Below, piece by piece: positions 30,901 to 38,896 of a stretch of DNA of 64,000 nucleotides. A program made the translations under genes and the position numbers. The notes under the pieces are model-generated. The model worked only from the letters and a program-made list of their open reading frames with translations. It was not told the DNA's origin and ran no database searches. Source of the DNA: Amphibacillus cookii (GTDB lineage Bacteria; Bacillota; Bacilli; Bacillales; Amphibacillaceae); assembly GCF_016908375.1 (NCBI RefSeq), contig NZ_JAFBDS010000005.1, positions 124,001 to 188,000 on the forward strand. Direction: 5' to 3'. Position 1 is the first letter of the stretch. Each line of letters starts with the position of its first letter.

Positions 30901-31179
30901 ACTGGCTTAAACCTAACAGGCGCAGACACCGTTATCTTATATGATCTTTGGTGGAACCCAGCTGTTGAAGCACAGGCCGCGGGGCGAGCCCACCGGATTG
31001 GACAAAAAAACAATGTTGAAGTCATTCGTTTAATTACGAAAGGAACAATCGAAGAGAAAATATTTCAACTACAAGAAAAGAAACGTGAACTGGTTGACGA
31101 AATCATCCAACCTGGTGAAACGTTGCTATCCTCACTAGATAAAGAAGAAGTCAAAGCTTTATTAAGCTTTGACCGCTAA
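27991..31179 (+). CDS. SNF2-family DNA helicase with SWIM zinc finger (YwqA-like)
   Basis: The 1062-residue protein starts with a SWIM zinc finger (CNCPAYETHYTCKH near residues 70-83), followed by the bacterial SNF2-associated domain. The SNF2 ATPase core begins near residue 610: motif I is LADEMGLGKT near 634 and motif II is LDEAQAIKN near 732. The helicase C domain has QAAGRAHRIGQ near 996 (motif VI). Such proteins are ATP-driven DNA translocases; B. subtilis YwqA is the closest plan, and it is linked to RNA polymerase recycling and genome maintenance. It is one of only two plus-strand genes in the window. It has its own promoter and a strong hairpin after the stop. Function beyond translocation is uncertain. 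Confidence 0.92.
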   Translation: MSHLFLETKDIINITGQRFYKRGLDYFNKGRVNSLSYNPTIHSWSAVVKGANHYNVRIFFFENDDLEATCNCPAYETHYTCKHIAAVLLAVTNKQQPAQIINDEATANGTDPFPLRMIDAFSEPVDPTVTETERLKIDFILNETRHSASQDPFFKLSLKVGEQQLFIVKDLQGFIQAIEYKQSIKITNNFAYQPQRHEINSADIHVLNLLKTVIAHANIYAHDYLDIDKREVVLPPFLFESFIKRLTLCSFQLTKETGEATNTLTIIDQLPEISFAIDLKTEQTYTIDFSQLFGYQFSRYYNYLYRDQHFYLLTDEQKDTLTQIYAILPYQQKKVYQISKDKMTYFVGHVLPHIKRLGTIKYSNEAQVTIKQFPLEVKLYIEEIKQALSVTVIFQYGDKQINPFEKQNPNDTVLIRAFKKEQHIIDLLKKSGFHYLNQRFQLFSYERIYQFIHEQLPLLQNEATVYLSEQAKTLKAEQQPSLATTVDHNAFTGMLDVHFNIDGISDDEIKNVLKALVERKKYYRLNNGPLIKLSDDAFQAFQTFADQLQLKQSELLDTHLQLNTAQSIQVDQALAGYQPNYSDTFHQLLEAIQQPQAINYRLPAALQAELRDYQKVGYQWFKALAQYQLGGILADEMGLGKTVQAISFIVSEKETDNRQPSLVIAPASLIYNWKYEFEKFAPTLAVEVVAGSKQERQSLFQSENTPDVLITSYPLIRKDIKNYQALNFDIMILDEAQAIKNHLTQTAKATKAIQAKQRFALSGTPIENRLDELWSIFQTISPGFLGPKRQFLQHDKDYIQQITRPFILRRLKRDVLPELPEKIEIEQYTELTKEQKQVYLAYLQRIQQHVDTAIENNQFEQGKLEILAGLTRLRQICCHPGLFLDNYHGQSGKLDLLLTIIEQLREQDRRILIFSQFSSMLKMIAQQVNKHDYQAFYLDGQTPVKDRVTMADQFNNGERELFLISLKAGGTGLNLTGADTVILYDLWWNPAVEAQAAGRAHRIGQKNNVEVIRLITKGTIEEKIFQLQEKKRELVDEIIQPGETLLSSLDKEEVKALLSFDR

Positions 31180-31219
31180 AAACAACACGTCTATTTCCTG
31201 GGAAATAGACGTGTTGTTT
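31180..31219. terminator. Bidirectional hairpin between convergent genes
   Basis: AAACAACACGTCTATTTCC (31180-31198) pairs without mismatch over 19 bp with the matching arm at 31201-31219, leaving a two-base TG between the arms. The stem is symmetrical with AAA/TTT at its base, so it can serve the helicase gene on the plus strand and minJ on the minus strand. Confidence 0.82.
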
Positions 31220-31272
31220 GATTTGAAAAATGAAGCTTAATTAAGATTAGAAGACTCTTTTTAATGGTTCAC

Positions 31273-32451
31273 TCAATTTGCTAACCAGTCTTGATGATCG
31301 ATCGTAAAAACAAGTCCTAGTTGGTAATGTTCATGTTCATAAAGTGCCCGTTGAACAAAGCGAATTTCGCCTCTTTCATCGATAACATCCAACTTACAAA
31401 ACGCTCGATTACTTTGCAACGCCTGATAAAAATCATTTGGATCTATTATCGGAACACCATTGACTTTAACAACAGTATCTCCAACAACTAAACCTAAATC
31501 AACTGCCGGTGAACCCGGTAATATCGCCAACACCTTTACCCCTTTTTTAGTCGGATTAAACAAAGCCGGGAGTTGCTGATCTTTCATTTTAAAACGATAC
31601 GCTAACCATTCTCGACCAACTAATGCAATAATGACACTTACAAGTGAAAATAAGCCAATATAATAACCTAATAATGCGGCCGCGATAACAACTAAACCTA
31701 AAATAAATAAGTATTGACTAAAACGCTTGGCCGCCTTCGTTGGTAAAGACGCACGAATAACATGTTCAAAACCAATCACAAAGGGAAAGATCATCAAACC
31801 ATAGCTTGTCCCATTTAATTCAATCACCGGCCACCAATCAGTAGCAAATTCTAAAGTACCGACAGGCCAGAACATGATAATAGGAATCAGGGCAATACGT
31901 TTTAAACGATGCTGTCCAATCACTTTACCACGCGCACCCCTGAAAATTTCAGGGAAGGTTTGATCATGTTCAATCGAACGCATCATTAGGGCTTCAATAA
32001 CAATAAACAGCCCCATGATGGTCGTAAAGGTTACCCAATCTAAAGTCGTTATCTCATCTTGAAGGAAATGAGGTAAGAAATCATGATAATAGGGAGAAAA
32101 CAAAAGTATAATGGCAGTAAATCCAAATGTATAAGCACTTGATAACCAAGTAAATTTTTTATTTATTGAAAATAACATGGTGAAAAAGATAATAGCTAAT
32201 AACATGAGATTTGGTAAACTTAACCCTAGCAACATGATAGCAATGGAAATAATAAGACCAAATAAAATACCTTTCAAACGTTGACCATACATTTCATCGA
32301 AAATTGGATAAATTTTACTTCCAAATGACTGCCGTTCCTCTTTAATTCGTGTCAGGGAAGCTAATGCTGTTATAATAATAAACCAATATAATAATGGATT
32401 TAATAAAAAGCGACCTAGCGCCTTTGCGATCTCGATAAACCATAATTCCAT
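31273..32451 (-). CDS. minJ: MinJ-like topological determinant of cell division (PDZ membrane protein)
   Basis: MinJ links DivIVA to MinD and keeps the division inhibitor at the poles. The 392-residue protein has about eight membrane segments (residues 10-35, 53-75, 78-130 and so on) and then a C-terminal PDZ domain from about residue 290, with GSPAVDLGLVVGDTVVKVNG as its core. The ATG at 32451, beside GGGGGTAGAAGG, is chosen because the longer frame to 32532 runs into a dispersed repeat. In B. subtilis minJ lies between ctpB and the csbA-uvrB region, matching this place. csbA itself is not seen. Confidence 0.85.
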   Translation of the reverse strand: MELWFIEIAKALGRFLLNPLLYWFIIITALASLTRIKEERQSFGSKIYPIFDEMYGQRLKGILFGLIISIAIMLLGLSLPNLMLLAIIFFTMLFSINKKFTWLSSAYTFGFTAIILLFSPYYHDFLPHFLQDEITTLDWVTFTTIMGLFIVIEALMMRSIEHDQTFPEIFRGARGKVIGQHRLKRIALIPIIMFWPVGTLEFATDWWPVIELNGTSYGLMIFPFVIGFEHVIRASLPTKAAKRFSQYLFILGLVVIAAALLGYYIGLFSLVSVIIALVGREWLAYRFKMKDQQLPALFNPTKKGVKVLAILPGSPAVDLGLVVGDTVVKVNGVPIIDPNDFYQALQSNRAFCKLDVIDERGEIRFVQRALYEHEHYQLGLVFTIDHQDWLAN

Positions 32452-32486
32452 CCTTCTACCCCCACTTCTTTGCTGATGATGTCTTT

Positions 32487-32646
32487 TATAAAACGGACCT
32501 TCAATCCGTGGGCTTTTTCGTTCTTCGCCCACGGATTGGTCGTTGAGTGAATCAGGACATGAGCATCCGTTATCTCCCGCCTAAACAGATGAGCTCTACT
32601 CGCTATTTTGTGACGAGTTTTTTACAGATGGTTATCTGTGATTAAA
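32487..32646 (+). repeat. Two-hairpin dispersed repeat, copy H
   Basis: This is the best-preserved full copy. Hairpin 1 pairs CAATCCGTGGGC with GCCCACGGATTG around a TTTTTCGTTCTTC loop. The core CGTTGAGTGAATCAGGACAT and the second hairpin follow, ending GGTTATCTGTGATTAAA. It sits 35 bp upstream of the minJ start. Confidence 0.92.
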
Positions 32647-32719
32647 TAAACTTCTACTATATAATATAGCATAGATTAGCGAATAGAAGTTTTTAAGATC
32701 GAAAAAAATGTAATGAATA

Positions 32720-32745
32720 AAAAAACCGCCGTTTGGCGGTTTTTT
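32720..32745 (-). terminator. Terminator of ctpB overlapping its stop codon
   Basis: AAAAAACCGCC and GGCGGTTTTTT enclose a GTTT loop, giving a canonical intrinsic terminator on the minus strand. Its upstream arm overlaps the ctpB stop (32746-32744). Confidence 0.92.
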
Positions 32746-34219
32746 ATTCAAATAGTGCTTCTAAAGCTGCTTCCATTTGTAAATCATCTTCATTGTTGCG
32801 AATCCGCTCAATAATATCATAAGCTAATAATTCGGCGGTTTCTTCATTAAGCTCTCCTGTTACTGATAAATCGCGATCAGTTTGATATTGCGAAATAGCA
32901 TCTTCTGTTGCTTCACTAAAGTAACCGTCCTCTCGATCAACATCATAGCCTAATCCGTCCAACATAATCTGAGCAAACTTGATATTATCATCACTGTCAT
33001 CATAAGATAAAGTCTGATCAAGCTGAATCGGAGCGGTATAATAATAATCTGGTTGAGCCACTTCTCTTGTTGGTGCTACACCAACCTCATCAACAGAATT
33101 GCCTTCTGGAGATAACCACTTCAAAATCGTTAACTTAAGCGAACTTCCATCTCCCATTGGAATCGTACTTTGAACCGTTCCCTTTCCAAAACTGTTCATC
33201 CCAATAATTTCAGCATCAATCGTTTCTTTTAATGAGATGGCCAATATTTCTGAAGCAGATGCACTCCCTTCATCAATCAACACACTGATCGGATAATCTT
33301 TTGGCTCGTCTAAATTGGAGAAAAAGCGTTCGACATTATCTTTACCGTCAGCAATTTGCATATAAGGTTGGTCACTTGAGACGAACAATTTTAGTATATC
33401 TTCAATTACTGGCAGCAAACCACCTGGATTCCCACGAACATCAATCACTAAGCCGTCTATCCCCTGCGCTTCTAAATCAGCTAATTGTTCTTGAAAATCC
33501 TCAGCCGTATGTTCAGAGAAAGAAGTTAATTGAATCACCCCTGCTTGCTGATCAGTAAGCTCCACCATTTCTGAATAAACGGTTTCTAATGGAATGGTGT
33601 CACGAACTAACGTATAAGTAATCGGATCAGATACGCCCGGTCTTTCAATCTCTAATGAAACTTCTGAACCTTTTTCACCTCTAATTTTGGAAACAGCTTC
33701 AAATAAATCTAAACCATCTAAACTCTCATCATCGACTGATACCACTTGATCATTTGGCCTTAAACCCGCTTTCTCTGCTGGGGAATCTTTAATCGGTGCA
33801 ATAATCGTCACTTTACCATCAACCATACTAACTTCTGCACCAATTCCCTCAAAAGATGATTCAATCTGTTCATTAAATTGTTCCATTGTTTCCTGATCCA
33901 TATATTCACTGTATGGGTCATCGAGTGTGGCCAACATACCGCGAACCGCACCTTCAATGAGTTGCTGATCAGATACTTCATTTAAGTAATTTTCCTGAAT
34001 CGCACTAAACGCTTGCGTCACTTTTGGCAAAGGAATCGAATCAGATAAATCTTCAAGCATTTCTTTATATTCTTCTTCTGTCATAGACTGTGCTGACTGC
34101 TCAGTTAATGGATTAGCTTGATCACTGGCGGTTAAATCAATAACAAAATAGGTTCCAAAACCGCCAATAGCAATAGCTAATGTAAGCAGCAACGCTAGCA
34201 TACTTTTGTTTACATGCAC
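32744..34219 (-). CDS. ctpB: Carboxy-terminal processing protease CtpB (S41)
   Basis: CtpB is a secreted or membrane-anchored serine protease with a PDZ gate; in B. subtilis it cleaves SpoIVFA to trigger pro-sigmaK processing. The protein of about 491 residues has an N-terminal anchor (ALLLTLAIAIGGFGTYFVI). The PDZ region GLRPNDQVVSVDDESL lies near residue 155, and the S41 core carries the catalytic Ser in GSASASEIL near 327 and Lys in GKGTVQST near 350. A C-terminal peptidoglycan-binding domain (FAQIMLDGLGYDVDREDGYF) follows. Frames open at a GTG at 34228, but GAGGTGA six bases before the GTG at 34219 favours the latter. It lies between the M23/ftsXE genes and minJ. Confidence 0.92.
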   Translation of the reverse strand: MHVNKSMLALLLTLAIAIGGFGTYFVIDLTASDQANPLTEQSAQSMTEEEYKEMLEDLSDSIPLPKVTQAFSAIQENYLNEVSDQQLIEGAVRGMLATLDDPYSEYMDQETMEQFNEQIESSFEGIGAEVSMVDGKVTIIAPIKDSPAEKAGLRPNDQVVSVDDESLDGLDLFEAVSKIRGEKGSEVSLEIERPGVSDPITYTLVRDTIPLETVYSEMVELTDQQAGVIQLTSFSEHTAEDFQEQLADLEAQGIDGLVIDVRGNPGGLLPVIEDILKLFVSSDQPYMQIADGKDNVERFFSNLDEPKDYPISVLIDEGSASASEILAISLKETIDAEIIGMNSFGKGTVQSTIPMGDGSSLKLTILKWLSPEGNSVDEVGVAPTREVAQPDYYYTAPIQLDQTLSYDDSDDNIKFAQIMLDGLGYDVDREDGYFSEATEDAISQYQTDRDLSVTGELNEETAELLAYDIIERIRNNEDDLQMEAALEALFE

Positions 34220-34260
34220 ATGCTTCACCTCAATAAATAATCTTGTTTATACAGTGTACC

Positions 34261-34380
34261 ATAAAATGACCAATCAGTGGGCATTGAGTGAATTAGTGGG
34301 CATTATCTTCCGTTAACGCCCACCTCAATCAATTGGTCTCTGCCATCTTGGGCTGTTTACGGACGGTTATCTGTGGTAAA
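34261..34380 (+). repeat. Two-hairpin dispersed repeat, copy I
   Basis: ATAAAATGACCAATCAGTGG is followed by GGCATTGAGTGAATTAGTGG, a shortened first half, then TTCCGTTAACGCCCACCTCA and the end TTTACGGACGGTTATCTGTG. It lies 40 bp upstream of ctpB. Confidence 0.85.
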
Positions 34381-34453
34381 AGTGTGTAGAAAAGGCACCA
34401 CAACGTAACGTGCGATGCCTTTGATAATATAATATGAAATTTTCAGATCGATA

Positions 34454-35821
34454 TTACGGTAAATACGGAATTGGGTCAATACCATTACCTTGACTCCACT
34501 GACCATTATGAACTTCAAAATGTAGATGATCACCAAATGATCTGCCCGTATTACCCATTGTTCCAATTTGTTGACCTTGACTAACGGTTTGACCTAAACT
34601 AACTCCTAATGTATGAAGATGAGCATAAACCGTTGACATATTAATATCAGGGTGATAAATGTAAATAACATTTCCATAAGACTGCGAATATGCCGACCGT
34701 GTCACTCGACCAGAAGCAGCAGCATAAATTGGCGTGCCTTCTTCATTGGCAATATCAATCCCGTTATGAAAGCCTCCCCCATTAAAATCTCTCCAACCAT
34801 GACCGGAACTTAATCTACCCTGAGCTGGCCAAATAAACGGAGCACTTCCTCCACCACCACCGGTTTGAGGTGAATTATTTGAAGAATTATCTTCATCAGC
34901 TAATTGTTCAGCTTGACGTTCCTCTTTTTCACGTTCTTCCATTAATTGGCTTATCACTGCTTCTTGATCAGCTAAAGCTTGACGCTCTTCCTCTATAGAC
35001 ATAGTAAGTTCTTCTAAATGGTTATGTTCATCTTCTAACTCTGAAGCAACTTCCATTTGCTCGTTCCGCTGTTGATTTAATTGTGCTTGTAATGTTGACA
35101 ATTCTTCTTCTTGGCTAACAAGAATAGAACGTTGTCCCTCCAATTCAGCTCTTTCGCTGTCTAACTTTTCTTTATCAGCAACAAGCTGTTCTTGCTTCTC
35201 CTCAACTGTCGTACGTTTTGCTTCAAGATCTTCTTTATCCGCTTGTTGTGCTTCCATAATATGACGATCAGAGTCCATAATTTTATTTACTGCAGTCGCG
35301 CGGTTAATAAAATCACCAAAGTTTTGTGCGCCAAATAGCACTTGTAAGTAGTTAATATTACCACCATTATGTTGAATCGAACGTAAACGCTCCTTAATCA
35401 GCTCATCTCGATTGGCAATTCGATCTAACAAATCCTCAATCTCTTCACCTAATACATCGATTTCATCTTCTGTTTCTTCAATATTTCCCTCTGTTTCAGT
35501 AATAGATGTTTCAATTCTATTAATCTCTTCATTTGTCAAACTAATTTCATTCTGTTTATCTACTAGGCTGTCTTCTGTAACCTCTAAATCCTCATCAATC
35601 TCAGCTATCCTATCTGATACTTCACCTTGACGACGTTCATTTTCTGCAATTTTTTCTTCGGCATCGCTAGCATTCTCATCAATACTTTGTCTTTCTTGCT
35701 CAAGTTCTTCAAGTTCAGCTTCTAATTCAGAAATGCTTTGTGCTGAAATAGATTCAGACAGCGACAAAAATAATCCAATAGATAACAGAAAAGCAATTAT
35801 ATAGACCATTAACCTTTTCAT
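34454..35821 (-). CDS. Coiled-coil M23 peptidoglycan hydrolase next to ftsEX
   Basis: The 455-residue secreted protein begins with a signal peptide (residues 1-27, cleavage after SISA) and continues with a long Glu/Gln-rich coiled coil to about residue 305. A short linker leads to a C-terminal M23/LytM domain. The metal and catalytic residues are present: FHNGIDIAN gives the H-x3-D motif and HLHFEVHNG the H-x-H motif, so the domain should cleave peptide cross-links. The architecture resembles EnvC/PcsB partners of FtsEX, and the gene lies directly downstream of ftsX. The ATG at 35821 has GGAGGG seven bases upstream. In B. subtilis the FtsX-controlled hydrolase is CwlO, encoded elsewhere. Confidence 0.9.
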   Translation of the reverse strand: MKRLMVYIIAFLLSIGLFLSLSESISAQSISELEAELEELEQERQSIDENASDAEEKIAENERRQGEVSDRIAEIDEDLEVTEDSLVDKQNEISLTNEEINRIETSITETEGNIEETEDEIDVLGEEIEDLLDRIANRDELIKERLRSIQHNGGNINYLQVLFGAQNFGDFINRATAVNKIMDSDRHIMEAQQADKEDLEAKRTTVEEKQEQLVADKEKLDSERAELEGQRSILVSQEEELSTLQAQLNQQRNEQMEVASELEDEHNHLEELTMSIEEERQALADQEAVISQLMEEREKEERQAEQLADEDNSSNNSPQTGGGGGSAPFIWPAQGRLSSGHGWRDFNGGGFHNGIDIANEEGTPIYAAASGRVTRSAYSQSYGNVIYIYHPDINMSTVYAHLHTLGVSLGQTVSQGQQIGTMGNTGRSFGDHLHFEVHNGQWSQGNGIDPIPYLP

Positions 35822-35957
35822 GGTAAAACCCTCCACTTCAGCTTAAAAATAATGCATTGATTTATGTAAGAAAGACAGCTATCGAGCTATCCTTCATGCT
35901 ATTTACCTTTAAGTTTTATATTCTATTTAAAAAGTGAAGTCTCTTAATTTAAGAGAC

Positions 35958-36854
35958 TTACACCTTAAGAAATTTACGGACACTCATTACACTACCCCAA
36001 ACACCAATAACAGCACCTATTAGTAAAATTAAACCAGCTAGTTGCCATACAAATGGCGTGAAAGGTAACAATTGAATAAAGTCAAATTGATTAACAGCAC
36101 CCATGTTTTGATCAATATAATAGTAGCCTGTAAACAACACTGCAATCGGAAGAATACTTCCGAGAATACCTAATAACAGCCCCTCAACAAAGAACGGCCA
36201 TCTAATAAACCAGTTCGTTGCACCCACGAGTTTCATAATTTCGATTTCTTTACGGCGGGCAATAATCGTAATTTTAATCGTATTCGAAATTAAGAAAATG
36301 GCGGTAAAGACAAGGGCAACAATAAGCACCGCACCTACAATTCGTGCATAATTGTTAAAGGTAAACAAATTTTGCACAACATCTTGTCCATAGTTAACAC
36401 GATCTACATAATCAAAATCTTCGATGATCACATCAGCAATTGCCACCGTATCTTGTGGTTCCTCAGCAGTGACAACAAACGCATCATTTAATGGATTATC
36501 TTGTTCAAACAACCCCCATGCTTCACCTTGTTCGCCCATACTCGTCATTAAATCTTGTAACTCTTCATCTCGAGAAGAGAAGACAACAGATTCGACATTA
36601 TCCAAACCATCCAATGCTTCACCAAGTTCTTCTATTTCTTCCTCATTAGCTGTTTGATCCACAAGTACTTTAATTTGTACATCTTCTTCAAGACCAGATG
36701 CAATATAATTTAAGTTAAGCACTAATGCTAAAAATACAGCCACAAGAATCAAGGTTGTAGTAACCGCTGCAACTGACGCTAAGGTCATCCAACTGTTTCG
36801 CCAACTGTTTTTTAAACCTTCTTTAAAATGCCTTTTTAATGTTCTAAACTTCAT
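35958..36854 (-). CDS. ftsX: Cell-division ABC transporter-like membrane protein FtsX
   Basis: FtsX transmits ATP-driven conformational changes of FtsE to cell-wall hydrolases. The 298-residue protein has one N-terminal membrane helix (about 22-45), a large extracellular domain to about 160, and three C-terminal helices in the FtsX fold. The cytoplasmic RRKEIEIMKLVGATNWFIR motif near residue 201 is typical. The ATG at 36854 is preferred over 36860 and 36887, since GAGGTG lies 9 bases upstream and the length equals that of Bacillus FtsX. It overlaps the end of ftsE by 11 bases. Confidence 0.95.
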   Translation of the reverse strand: MKFRTLKRHFKEGLKNSWRNSWMTLASVAAVTTTLILVAVFLALVLNLNYIASGLEEDVQIKVLVDQTANEEEIEELGEALDGLDNVESVVFSSRDEELQDLMTSMGEQGEAWGLFEQDNPLNDAFVVTAEEPQDTVAIADVIIEDFDYVDRVNYGQDVVQNLFTFNNYARIVGAVLIVALVFTAIFLISNTIKITIIARRKEIEIMKLVGATNWFIRWPFFVEGLLLGILGSILPIAVLFTGYYYIDQNMGAVNQFDFIQLLPFTPFVWQLAGLILLIGAVIGVWGSVMSVRKFLKV

Positions 36855-37530
36855 AGCCATACTCACCTCTGTGCTGGTCACGAACAATTAAGCCACCTTC
36901 AATGGCAATAACGCGACGTTTAATCGTGTTGACAATTTCTTTACTGTGGGTAGCCATGATTATGGTCGTACCTGTTCCATTAATTTCTTCTAATATTTTC
37001 ATAATTTCCCAAGACGTATCTGGATCTAGATTTCCGGTCGGTTCATCTGCAATTAATAGTTTTGGATAGTTAGCCATCGCTCGAGCAATTGCCACACGCT
37101 GTTGCTCTCCCCCTGATAATTCATCAGGAATAAAACGGGCCTTATTCTTTAGGCCGACTTGATCAAGTACCTCCATGACACGTTTTCGAATTTGACGTGG
37201 TGACTCTTCAACCACCTCTAGGGCAAAAGCAACATTCTCATAGACCGTCATTTTTGGTAGTAATTTAAAATCTTGATAAACCACACCAATCTCACGACGT
37301 AATAAGGGCACATCACGCCATTTCATTTCTAGCAAATCTTTATTATTGACGCGAATTTGACCACTTGAAGCCATTTCTTCACGAAAAATCAGCTTGATGA
37401 AAGTTGATTTACCTGCACCGCTTTGTCCAACTAAATAGACAAATTCTCCTGGGTCAATATTTATATCGATACCATTTAAGGCAGTTACACCATTGGGGTA
37501 AGTCTTTTTGACTTGTTGCATCTCTATCAT
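36844..37530 (-). CDS. ftsE: Cell-division ATP-binding protein FtsE
   Basis: FtsE is the ATPase partner of FtsX. The 228-residue protein has Walker A GQSGAGKST near residue 36, the signature LSGGEQQRVAIARA near 138 and Walker B LLIADEPTGNLDP near 158. The N-terminus IEMQQVKKTYPNGVTALNG is diagnostic for FtsE. AGGTGATT lies seven bases before the ATG at 37530, and the resulting length equals the B. subtilis protein. Confidence 0.96.
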   Translation of the reverse strand: MIEMQQVKKTYPNGVTALNGIDINIDPGEFVYLVGQSGAGKSTFIKLIFREEMASSGQIRVNNKDLLEMKWRDVPLLRREIGVVYQDFKLLPKMTVYENVAFALEVVEESPRQIRKRVMEVLDQVGLKNKARFIPDELSGGEQQRVAIARAMANYPKLLIADEPTGNLDPDTSWEIMKILEEINGTGTTIIMATHSKEIVNTIKRRVIAIEGGLIVRDQHRGEYGYEV

Positions 37531-37616
37531 AAGTTTAATCACCTTTAAATTATTATTAGATTCTACATGTTCTACATGGATTCAATCACCAAATGTCGAA
37601 TCAGTGAATCTATTAC

Positions 37617-37622
37617 ATTATA
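37617..37622 (-). promoter_or_regulatory. -10 element of ftsEX operon (extended type)
   Basis: On the minus strand TGTTATAATG gives TATAAT at 37622-37617 with an upstream TG. A -35 match is weak. It is about 87 bases upstream of the ftsE start. A tandem TTCTACATG pair at 37561-37578 lies in the leader. Confidence 0.5.
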
Positions 37623-37746
37623 ACATCTATATCGACTTTTTTTACTGTTTTTTTTATTACATTTTTATTTCAAAACGTGCTATAATTTGCTTATCTATCA
37701 GTAGAAGTAAGTATATAGGCCCATTTTATACCATTTCTTTTTACCT

Positions 37747-37785
37747 AAAAAAAGAAGGGCTCAGCTTCTGCTAAACCCTTCACCA
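37747..37785 (-). terminator. Terminator of yvjA overlapping its 3' end
   Basis: On the minus strand GAAGGGTTTAGC pairs with GCTGAGCCCTTC, using some G-U pairs, and is followed by TTTTTTTAGG. The stem covers the last codons of yvjA. Confidence 0.78.
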
Positions 37786-38627
37786 ATCACTTCACTTGCA
37801 TTCATAACAACGATAAACGCGTTAGGATCGATTCTTTTGATCAGTTGCGTCGTTTTACTAAATTCACTTTGATTAACGACACACATGACCATTTTCCTTT
37901 TTTCTTTTGTATAACCACCTTCAGCCTGCCAAACCGTTAACCCACGATCAACTTCGTTTAATAACACTCCTCTAACTTCTTCAACAAAATCTGTGATAAC
38001 CATAATGCTCTTCGATGTATTTAGGCCGACTTGGACCAAATCAATCGTTCGACTCGTCACAAACAAGCCGACTAATGCATATAAACCTTGTTCAACTGAA
38101 AAAACAAAAGTAGCTGCCAAAACGATAATTCCATCAAAAAGAGCGATACATATTCCAAAAGGTAACGGAACAAACTTGTGTAAAATTTGTGCAGCTAAGT
38201 CGATGCCACCTGTTGAACCCTTACCTCTAAAAACAATACCAATTCCTAGTCCGCAAGCCATACCGCCGAAGATGGCTCCTAACAACGGGTCAGGGGTTGC
38301 TGGCTGCCATTGACTCGTTAGCGAAACGAAGAACGGCATCATAATCGTACCAACAAATGTTTTCAGTCCAAACTTCTTTCCTAATATAATCGTACCTATT
38401 ATAAACAATGGTATGTTTATTGACCATTGAACAATGGAAGGTTGCCAATTAAATAATGCCCTTAAAATCGTACTAATACCTGCTACACCACCAGATGCAA
38501 TATCATTTGGTAGCAAAAACAAATTAAATCCGCTCGCAATAAAAAAAGCACCTAACAAAACAAGTCCATATTCGAGCACGAGGACTAACTTAGTCGGCAA
38601 CGGTTTTCGTCGATATCTAGCTATCAT
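37761..38627 (-). CDS. yvjA: YvjA, YitT-family (UPF0750) membrane protein
   Basis: The 288-residue protein has five or six N-terminal membrane helices (to about residue 185) and a C-terminal cytoplasmic DUF2179-type domain with MVITDFVEEVRGVLLNEVDR and RKMVMCVVNQSEF. This matches the YitT family; its function is not established. The ATG at 38627 has GAGGTGG five bases upstream; a longer frame to 38693 is unlikely. Its place between prfB and ftsE is the place of B. subtilis yvjA. cccB, which lies next to it there, is absent. Confidence 0.88.
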   Translation of the reverse strand: MIARYRRKPLPTKLVLVLEYGLVLLGAFFIASGFNLFLLPNDIASGGVAGISTILRALFNWQPSIVQWSINIPLFIIGTIILGKKFGLKTFVGTIMMPFFVSLTSQWQPATPDPLLGAIFGGMACGLGIGIVFRGKGSTGGIDLAAQILHKFVPLPFGICIALFDGIIVLAATFVFSVEQGLYALVGLFVTSRTIDLVQVGLNTSKSIMVITDFVEEVRGVLLNEVDRGLTVWQAEGGYTKEKRKMVMCVVNQSEFSKTTQLIKRIDPNAFIVVMNASEVIGEGFSRS

Positions 38628-38715
38628 CCGATCCACCTCTATTCTCTTTTGTTTAGCCTTATGGAGTATACCATGATCGTGATCAGACGACAACTGTCTT
38701 TAACCCTTTAGCACA

Positions 38716-38756
38716 TTAAAACGAACCTTCAATCAGTGGGATTTTGTCGTTGAGTT
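38716..38756 (+). repeat. Two-hairpin dispersed repeat, copy J (5' fragment)
   Basis: TAAAACGAACCTTCAATCAG, then TGGGATTTTGTCGTTGAGT; the rest of the element is missing. Confidence 0.7.
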
Positions 38757-38849
38757 GGTGTTGTTCTATAACAATAGGACGAGTTGTTCGTGAGTAAGTC
38801 GATTTTACTCGGGAGTGAAAAGTTTCTATTTGTAAGTATCTATAGCACT

Positions 38850-38887
38850 AAAGAAATCGAACGGTCAATGACCCTTCGATTTCTTTT
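38850..38887 (-). terminator. Terminator of prfB
   Basis: AAAGAAATCGAA and TTCGATTTCTTT form the outer stem, and GGTC/GACC an inner one. On the minus strand the hairpin ends in TTTCTTTAG. It begins 10 bases after the prfB stop. Confidence 0.82.
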
Positions 38888-38896
38888 TATGCCCCA

